Positions 1-4,895 of a DNA stretch of 12,678 bases are shown one piece after another. The first letter of the stretch is position 1. The number at the start of each line of letters is the position of its first letter. The stretch is from the NCBI GenBank assembly GCA_035356615.1, contig DAOQSN010000064.1, positions 1 through 12,678 of the forward strand, written 5' to 3'. The notes under the pieces were generated by a model. That model worked only from the letters and a program-made list of their open reading frames with translations. It did no database searches and was not told the origin of the DNA. The position numbers and the translations under genes are program-made. The DNA comes from JAKQDH01 sp029558835 (GTDB lineage Bacteria; Planctomycetota; Phycisphaerae; UBA1845).

Positions 1-71
1 CCCTCGGCCCCACAAAAAAACCGAAAAATCCCCACTGCTGTCTAACTTGGGCTAACACGGGTACGGGCGGC

Positions 72-767
72 GTGTGCGAGCCCGCCGAGGCGCCCTGTCC
101 GGATCCGGCGCGGTTGTGTGGATCGGCGCCGCACCGGACTCCTGCTGCCACGGACGTAAAGGACCCTGCAAAGAGCATCCGCTTCGTCATCCTGCTGGTG
201 TTTCTGGCCGTGGTGGTCGTCGTACTGCAGGCCGACCGCCAGCAGCTAGCGCAGACCGGCCCAGGCCAGGGGCCCGAGGTCGCCGACACCATGACCAAGC
301 AAGAGCGAGCGCAGGTCCAGGTTCCCCAGAAGATATTGCAGGACCTGCCGTTGCCCGGCGAGGAACCGACCGTCCTGCCGGAGTCTCACGTCGAAGTCCG
401 CGTGGATACGTCGGATAGCAAGAACCGGCTGCAGATAATCATCACCGAAGCACACGGCTGCTTCGCCGAGACCTTCCGCCTCGCTTCCTGGACGAAGGGT
501 CACGAGCAGCGTCGCTGGGACCATTTCGTCAACAGATGCCTGCCTGAGCGGGGTGCCCTGGTAGTGAAGAACTTCGTCGTACCAGCGGCGTTGCAGCCCG
601 CAGGGGGAGACAGGGGCCGGACCGGAGGTGGTGAGGCCGAGGTGGTCGAGCACACCCGGGGCCGCGCGGAGAACCCCCCGAACTGGCCCCCCCGAGCAAG
701 GACGACTAAGACCCTGCGTCTGGACTCCCCTCCCGGGGACGCAGGAACCGGGTGGGGAGGGGCGTAG
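72..767 (+). CDS. Unrecognised membrane-anchored protein, start uncertain, probable 3' frameshift
   Basis: I do not recognise this protein. Residues 35-52 form a clear transmembrane segment (SIRFVILLVFLAVVVVVL). A charged, probably extracytoplasmic part follows, with a compact stretch around residues 105-174 (VEVRVDTSDSKN, QIIITEAHGCFAETF, RRWDHFVNRCLPERG) that reads like a real folded domain. The frame is open to the left window edge, so the gene may begin earlier. The GTG at 72 is only the first start in the window, no good ribosome-binding site precedes it, and TTG 114 is an alternative. The last 25 or so residues look artificial: one extra C in the C7 run at 687-693 would end the protein as NWPPPSKDD at TAA 707-709, just before a hairpin at 713-745. 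Asp/Lys-rich endings of that kind look natural, whereas the present tail runs through the hairpin. A bitopic membrane protein of unknown role is the safest reading. Confidence 0.55.
   Translation: MCEPAEAPCPDPARLCGSAPHRTPAATDVKDPAKSIRFVILLVFLAVVVVVLQADRQQLAQTGPGQGPEVADTMTKQERAQVQVPQKILQDLPLPGEEPTVLPESHVEVRVDTSDSKNRLQIIITEAHGCFAETFRLASWTKGHEQRRWDHFVNRCLPERGALVVKNFVVPAALQPAGGDRGRTGGGEAEVVEHTRGRAENPPNWPPRARTTKTLRLDSPPGDAGTGWGGA
713..745 (+). terminator. Hairpin just after the alternative stop of the first gene
   Basis: The arms CCTGCGTC (713-720) and GACGCAGG (738-745) pair perfectly over 8 bp. The 17-nt loop can itself fold (CCCC/GGGG). There is no T-run, so it is not a canonical intrinsic terminator. 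It sits four bases after the TAA at 707-709, the place expected if the first gene really ends there. Confidence 0.35.
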
Positions 768-990
768 AGACACTCCGTAATAAGGCAATCGCCTACACAA
801 TCCGACATGCCCAACCGGCGAAATTGCCGGGGTGAACCGTGAACGGTTGTTCCGGTCTTCCACCTCGCCGCAGAATCGACCACCAAGATTCTAGTCCTCA
901 GAACGTCTGAGCTCTCAAAGCCTTTCTTACATTAGCCCAAGGAAGCCGCAAATCCACTTCGGCTTTAGTTTGCTGGTAACGCAGCCCGGC

Positions 991-1021
991 CCCCCGCGCT
1001 GGGTCCAGACCAGCGCGGGGG
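991..1021. terminator. Strong 12-bp GC hairpin (terminator-like, no T-run)
   Basis: The arms CCCCCGCGCTGG (991-1002) and CCAGCGCGGGGG (1010-1021) pair perfectly around a 7-nt loop (GTCCAGA). No T-run follows on either strand, so it may act as a Rho-assisted terminator, an mRNA-stabilising stem or a protein-binding site rather than a classical intrinsic terminator. Confidence 0.45.
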
Positions 1022-1076
1022 TACGCCGGTGTGGAGATGCGCTCAACCGCGTCTCAGCCTCGATGAGCCTTCCCAG

Positions 1077-1106
1077 TTGCAGTCTGCGGTGCCATTGTGG
1101 TAAACT
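1077..1106 (+). promoter_or_regulatory. Weak sigma70-like promoter candidate for the PEP-CTERM gene
   Basis: TTGCAG (1077-1082), an 18-bp spacer and TAAACT (1101-1106) give 3/6 and 4/6 matches to the consensus boxes. Transcription would start near 1113 and leave a leader of about 130 nt that includes the palindrome at 1172-1185. Matches of this quality occur by chance, so this is only a pointer. Confidence 0.2.
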
Positions 1107-1171
1107 CTGGTTTAGCGTTGCAGAGTGATGGTGCGAAGAGCGGCTGGTGCGCAGGCCGCGGGTTTGCCTTT

Positions 1172-1185
1172 GCGCCACGTGGCGC
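1172..1185. promoter_or_regulatory. Perfect 14-bp palindrome, possible operator
   Basis: GCGCCACGTGGCGC is fully self-complementary with no spacer. It lies 55 bp before the ATG of the PEP-CTERM gene. Such symmetric sites can bind dimeric regulators, but chance palindromes are not rare in GC-rich DNA. Confidence 0.25.
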
Positions 1186-1240
1186 GTGGGGTTTCGGCGG
1201 CGTGGCCTGTTCGCCTGCGGACGTGCATAAGGAGACGGAG

Positions 1241-2653
1241 ATGAGAGGCGTAGCAGCGTTGGCACTGATGGGCGTGGTGATGTTCGTTGTGGCGGTTCCG
1301 GCCGACGGAGCTCTGCCACAGGTGATCTTCTCGAACATCGCGACTTCTCCAACTTCGGACGTGCCGGGTCTGCCCAGCGGCACCAAGTTCCACACGGGCA
1401 CCGGTACCCAGTTTGACCGGCCCTTCGGCAGCCCCGACGGCACGCGGTGGATCTTCGGGGGCGTGACGAACCTGGCAACCACGGAGGACGAGATCATCGT
1501 GGTGGGCGGCGGGCTCACCGGCGCCGGGGCCATGACGGTGGTGCGCGAGGGCACCGCGACGTTCTTTGACGGGACCGTCAACTGGGGGACGCTGCGAACG
1601 AACATGGGTATCAACGACGCCGGGCATTATGCCTTCAGCGCCGACACCAGCGCCGCCACCACCTCGGACGAGGTTGCGGCCCGGTGGGTGGGCGGCTTCG
1701 AGCTGATGGCGCGCGAGGGCGTGCAGGCACCCGGCCAAGGCGCGGGCATTGGGTATGGCAGTCTGACCAACGCCGTGCACATTCTCAGCAACAGTGACGT
1801 GCGTTTCCGCACGTCATCGCTGACAGGCGCCACGACGCAGCAGGTGTTGTACAGCAACTCGTCACTCGCCAACGGGACGATCGTCGCCCAAACGGACATC
1901 ACGATCCCGACCGGGCAGCTCGTCGCCCCGGACCAGAGCACGGACAACCTGACTTCTGATCGGTTCCGGTCGGACGCCACGGGCGCCAACTACATCTACC
2001 ACGGCGACCTGAACGGGCCCACGACGACGGACCTGGTAATGGTGTACAACGGGCAGGTGATGGCCCAGGAAGGCGTGGTCCTGCCCGGCTCGGGGTTCGC
2101 CTCCAACGTCAGCAGCCTGGCGAGTGACGCGGGCAGCCAGCAGGTTTCGCCGTACAACGGCCACTACATGTTCCGCGGGTGGAACGCGGACGGCACCGAC
2201 TGGGTTGTGCGGGACGGCGCGGTGGTCGCGGTCACGGACGGTCCGATCCACGTCGGCGCCACCGAGTTCTTCGATGACGCCTCGTACACCGCCTGTTTCT
2301 TCCTCAACGCGATCAACAGTTTTGGTGACTACGTCATCGGCGGGGTCACCAACGCGGCGGACCTCAACGCCAATGCCGTGCTGGTGCTTAACGGCGCGGA
2401 AGTCGTGCTGCGGGAGAACGATCCGGTTGACCTGGATGGCAACGGTCTGGCGGATGACAACGCCTACATCAGCGTCTTCAACAACGACGACGCGTTCCTC
2501 AGTGACGACATGTACTACTACTTCAACGCCGACCTGCGGGACAGCGACGGCAATTCGATCGGCCAGGCCTACCTGGTCATGCTGGTGCCGGAGCCGGCTA
2601 CGCTGGGGCTGCTCGCGCTGGGCGTGCTGCTGGTGCTGCGGCGGACGCGGTAG
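1241..2653 (+). CDS. PEP-CTERM surface protein with NxxGxxAF-like repeats
   Basis: This is an exported protein of 470 residues. ATG 1241 is chosen because AAGGAG (1229-1234) sits six bases before it and the next residues form a signal peptide (MRGVAALALMGVVMFVVAVPADGA); the longer frame from 1097 lacks these. The C-terminus (449-470) is a textbook PEP-CTERM signal: VPEPAT, a hydrophobic helix and the basic end RRTR. Exosortase/XrtA-type systems recognise such tails for cell-surface sorting (known for the family). The body repeats a loose unit: NDAGHYAFSA (125-134) and NSFGDYVIGG (359-368) resemble the NxxGxxAF motif, while MAREGVQAPGQG (156-167) and MAQEGVVLPGSG (273-284) repeat the strand that follows. 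This matches planctomycete choice-of-anchor tandem-repeat proteins, probably a beta-rich, propeller-like fold. An Asp-rich loop (DLDGNGLADD, 397-406) could bind calcium. No enzymatic motif is visible, so a structural or adhesive surface role is inferred. Confidence 0.88.
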   Translation: MRGVAALALMGVVMFVVAVPADGALPQVIFSNIATSPTSDVPGLPSGTKFHTGTGTQFDRPFGSPDGTRWIFGGVTNLATTEDEIIVVGGGLTGAGAMTVVREGTATFFDGTVNWGTLRTNMGINDAGHYAFSADTSAATTSDEVAARWVGGFELMAREGVQAPGQGAGIGYGSLTNAVHILSNSDVRFRTSSLTGATTQQVLYSNSSLANGTIVAQTDITIPTGQLVAPDQSTDNLTSDRFRSDATGANYIYHGDLNGPTTTDLVMVYNGQVMAQEGVVLPGSGFASNVSSLASDAGSQQVSPYNGHYMFRGWNADGTDWVVRDGAVVAVTDGPIHVGATEFFDDASYTACFFLNAINSFGDYVIGGVTNAADLNANAVLVLNGAEVVLRENDPVDLDGNGLADDNAYISVFNNDDAFLSDDMYYYFNADLRDSDGNSIGQAYLVMLVPEPATLGLLALGVLLVLRRTR

Positions 2654-2685
2654 CGCCACCTGCAGTTGAAGGACGGGAGGACTGG

Positions 2686-2722
2686 CACGGCTCGCTGTGT
2701 CCGCGCGATGCAGCGAGCCGTG
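2686..2722. terminator. 12-bp hairpin between the two secreted-protein genes
   Basis: The arms CACGGCTCGCTG (2686-2697) and CAGCGAGCCGTG (2711-2722) pair perfectly around a 13-nt loop, 32 bases after the PEP-CTERM stop. No T-run follows, only TTGATAGAG. It is a likely transcription end or mRNA 3'-stabilising stem, which would make the downstream gene a separate or attenuated unit. Confidence 0.5.
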
Positions 2723-2763
2723 TTGATAGAGACGGCGACGGCTAGCGACAGGGAGGGTTTGTG

Positions 2764-3834
2764 ATGTGTAGGCGACGTGGCCGGACGATCCGAAGTGCGG
2801 CGTGGCTCGCCGTGCTCATGGGCATCGGCATCGGGCCCTCGGCGGCACAGGCCCAGGAGGCGCGCGTGCCGGAAGGCGGCGAGTTACCACCCTACGCGCG
2901 GGTCATGCCCGTTCCGCCGGGGCCGGGACCGGTGAGCCGGTTCACCCCGGTGCGCAACGGTCTGCCGACCATCATGCTCACCGGCTACTGGCCGCCGACC
3001 AACGAGATGCTGCGTCAGTTCAGCCCCAACCCGGTACAGAATCCCGACGGCTGGGTCGGCCAGAACTGGGAGGGGCGGGGCTACAACGTCTACGCGTTCT
3101 TCCCCGAGTTCCCCGGGGGCCTGGGCAAAGGGGAGGGTGATTTCGAGGTGGACTACCAGGATACCTCCAACGACTTCTGGCCGTTGGTGGCTACCCTGGA
3201 ACCGATCGCGATCGTCAGCTTCGGACGCGCGGGCGCCGACATCGACTGGGAGCTGGAAGGCGGCAACTACCGCTACACCACGACCAGCTACTCGGCGGAC
3301 TACCTGACGCCCTATCGTCCCACGCCGGAACTGCCCTTCTACAATGAGCCGGTCAACACGTTCCGGGTCTCGACGCTGCCGCTGGCCCAGATCGTGGCGG
3401 CCGTGGCCGCGTGCGGCGCCAACGTCAATCCCTACTCGACGACCTACGACGAAAGCAAGTTCCTGTGCAGCTACATGGGTTACCACTCGAACTGGTATCA
3501 CGAGCTGCACGCCGACCCGGAGGACCCGGCCTGGAACATCTGCGCGGGTTTCATCCACCTGGGGTCCAATCTGACGCTGCCGGACGCGATCCTGTGCAGT
3601 GAGGTGACGCTCCGCACCGTCATCGGCCACGTCGATCTGCAGCGGCCGGTGCCGGGCGATCTGGACGCCGACCGCGACGTGGACTATGACGACCTGACGG
3701 TGCTGACCGACTGTCTGGCCGGGCCGCAGGGGGCCCCGGGCGCAGGCTGCACGGGCGCCGATTTCGACGATGACGACGACGTGGACCTTGCGGACTTCGC
3801 TGCCTTCCAGAAGTGGTTCACCGGCAGCTCGTAG
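2764..3834 (+). CDS. Secreted pyroglutamyl-peptidase I (C15)-like protein with dockerin-like C-terminus
   Basis: ATG 2764 is preferred over GTG 2761 because AGGGAGG (2750-2756) then has a seven-base spacing. Residue numbers below count from 2761. The N-terminus is a signal peptide (RRRGRTIRSAAWLAVLMGIG, then AAQAQ). The core follows the order of peptidase family C15 (pyroglutamyl-peptidase I): an opening strand TIMLTGYWPPTN (70-81); IVSFGRAGAD then E164-L-E-G-G-N169, matching ExxxxN around the catalytic Glu; STLPLAQIVAAV (204-215); C236 in KFLCSYMGYHSNWYH, matching the nucleophile region; and H266 in AGFIHLG, matching the catalytic His. Typical C15 enzymes are intracellular and about 200-220 residues, so a secreted version is unusual. 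The C-terminus holds two calcium-loop repeats, D302xDxDVDYDD and D336xDxDVDLAD, the planctomycete dockerin-like module. The fold assignment is from motif order by eye. Substrate and activity are inference. Confidence 0.7.
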   Translation: MCRRRGRTIRSAAWLAVLMGIGIGPSAAQAQEARVPEGGELPPYARVMPVPPGPGPVSRFTPVRNGLPTIMLTGYWPPTNEMLRQFSPNPVQNPDGWVGQNWEGRGYNVYAFFPEFPGGLGKGEGDFEVDYQDTSNDFWPLVATLEPIAIVSFGRAGADIDWELEGGNYRYTTTSYSADYLTPYRPTPELPFYNEPVNTFRVSTLPLAQIVAAVAACGANVNPYSTTYDESKFLCSYMGYHSNWYHELHADPEDPAWNICAGFIHLGSNLTLPDAILCSEVTLRTVIGHVDLQRPVPGDLDADRDVDYDDLTVLTDCLAGPQGAPGAGCTGADFDDDDDVDLADFAAFQKWFTGSS

Positions 3835-4019
3835 AAGCCGCTTCGGGTCGCGGACCCGCGCGGCTCACGCATGTCACCCAGGTCGCACGCGAGGCCCTGG
3901 GGGACCGATCCTGCGTCGGTAGCCGGTGCGGGCCTGAAGGCCGCGGACTGCCTTCACACGAGATTCGACGCGGCGTTGCTGGCACCCGCGCGGCCTTGCT
4001 CGTAGAATCGCCGCCCATC
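3835..4019. other. Intergenic gap before the ABC operon
   Basis: A small perfect hairpin, CGGGTC (3844-3849) and GACCCG (3853-3858) with loop GCG, lies ten bases after the preceding stop and may help end that transcript. I see no strong promoter boxes and no Shine-Dalgarno directly before ATG 4020 (the preceding bases are GAATCGCCGCCCATC). The ABC operon may therefore be leader-poor or use a non-canonical ribosome site, which is common in planctomycetes. Confidence 0.35.
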
Positions 4020-4895
4020 ATGGCCAGCGCGCTTGAGGTCCGCAATCTGGTGAAGATTTATAACACGGGCGGGACCTGCGTCCGGGCGGTCGATGACGTG
4101 TCGCTGAGCGTGGCGCCGGGGGAGTTCGTGGTCATCCTGGGCGCCAGCGGGTCGGGCAAGAGCACGCTGCTGCATCTCGTGGCGGGGCTGGACCTGCCGA
4201 CTGCGGGAACGGTCACCATCGACGGGCATGACCTGTTTCAATTCAGCGACGCTGAGCGGACGCGGTTCCGCCGGCGCCGCATCGGCGTCATCTTCCAGGC
4301 GTACAACCTGCTGCCGACGCTTTCGGCGCTGGACAACGTGGCCCTGCCGGCCCTGCTCGACGGGCAGGGCGCGCGGGCGGCCGGTGCACGCGCCGAAATG
4401 CTCCTGACCCGCGTGGGCTTACAGAACCGCCTGCGGCATCGCCCCGACGCGCTCTCCGGTGGGGAGCAGCAGCGGGTGGCCGTCGCGCGAGCGCTCATGA
4501 ACGAGCCGACGTTGCTGCTCGCGGACGAGCCGACCGGGAACCTGGATACCCAGCGGGGTCAGGAAATCTGGCGGCTGCTGGCCGAGCTGGTCGAGCCTGC
4601 CGCGGGCAGCGCTCCGCCGGGCGGGGCAGGTGCGACGCCCGGTGGGAGCGGTGCGACGAAGCCTACCGCGGAGGCGCCACCCCCATCGGCGGTCGGGCAG
4701 GCCGCGGCGCGTCTGCCGGCCGTGATCGCGGTGACGCACGACGCGGCCGGGGCGGCCCACGCCCACCGCGTCCTCGTGCTCAAGGACGGTCGGTATGTCG
4801 GCGAATTCGACCCGCGCGCGGAGCAGCGCGGGCAGGATGAACACCATGCGGCACTGGTGGCAGCTCGCTACGCGGAACTGGCGGAGCGGACATAG
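4020..4895 (+). CDS. ABC transporter ATP-binding protein (LolD/MacB type) with linker insertion
   Basis: This is the ATPase that powers the FtsX-type permease encoded next. ATG 4020 is chosen because MASALEVRNLVKIYNTGG is the usual LolD-family N-terminus; the frame extends upstream without family likeness. In order: Walker A GASGSGKST (41-49), Q-loop FQAYNLLPTLSALDNV with Q93, signature LSGGEQQRVAVARAL (145-159), Walker B LLLADEPTGNLD (165-176) with E170, and H-loop H240 in VIAVTHD. All catalytic residues are present. At 291 residues it is about 60 longer than typical LolD (about 230). Most of the excess is a Gly/Ala/Pro/Thr linker at 192-232, between the D-loop helix and the H-loop strand, plus a C-terminal tail after 265. 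The linker contains a 21-nt repeat (GGTGCGACG at 4629 and 4650). The gene overlaps the permease by about 50 bases, implying coupled translation. Substrate is unknown: lipoprotein release, lipid or peptide export are the family options. Confidence 0.93.
   Translation: MASALEVRNLVKIYNTGGTCVRAVDDVSLSVAPGEFVVILGASGSGKSTLLHLVAGLDLPTAGTVTIDGHDLFQFSDAERTRFRRRRIGVIFQAYNLLPTLSALDNVALPALLDGQGARAAGARAEMLLTRVGLQNRLRHRPDALSGGEQQRVAVARALMNEPTLLLADEPTGNLDTQRGQEIWRLLAELVEPAAGSAPPGGAGATPGGSGATKPTAEAPPPSAVGQAAARLPAVIAVTHDAAGAAHAHRVLVLKDGRYVGEFDPRAEQRGQDEHHAALVAARYAELAERT

Larger units (their letters stand above)
771..1240. other. Long intergenic region with a row of hairpins; no gene seen
   Basis: No frame here has a convincing start and composition. 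The stretch 870-970 is less GC-rich than its surroundings. It holds perfect short stems at 872-877/887-892 (AGAATC/GATTCT), 897-902/906-911 (CTCAGA/TCTGAG, loop ACG) and 943-948/960-965 (AAGCCG/CGGCTT, followed by TTAGTTT). A much stronger stem lies at 991-1021. Further right come a weak promoter candidate (1077-1106), a 14-bp palindrome (1172-1185) and the ribosome-binding site of the next gene. The region is probably the terminator zone of the first gene followed by the 5' leader of the PEP-CTERM gene; a small RNA is possible. Confidence 0.5.

Noticed and set aside
246..886. Two minus-strand frames opposite the first gene
   Set aside because: No recognisable domain. The plus strand shows a clean transmembrane helix and a natural soluble domain.
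1097..1240. Upstream in-frame extension of the PEP-CTERM gene
   Set aside because: The extension lacks a ribosome site, while ATG 1241 has AAGGAG at good spacing and begins a signal peptide.
1862..2659. 265-codon minus-strand frame antisense to the PEP-CTERM gene
   Set aside because: The Val/Arg/His-rich sequence mirrors the Asn/Asp/Thr codons of the real gene, and no start signal is present.
3813..4019. Upstream in-frame extension of the ABC ATPase overlapping the previous gene
   Set aside because: Residues before ATG 4020 do not resemble the family, and the extension would overlap the dockerin-like C-terminus.
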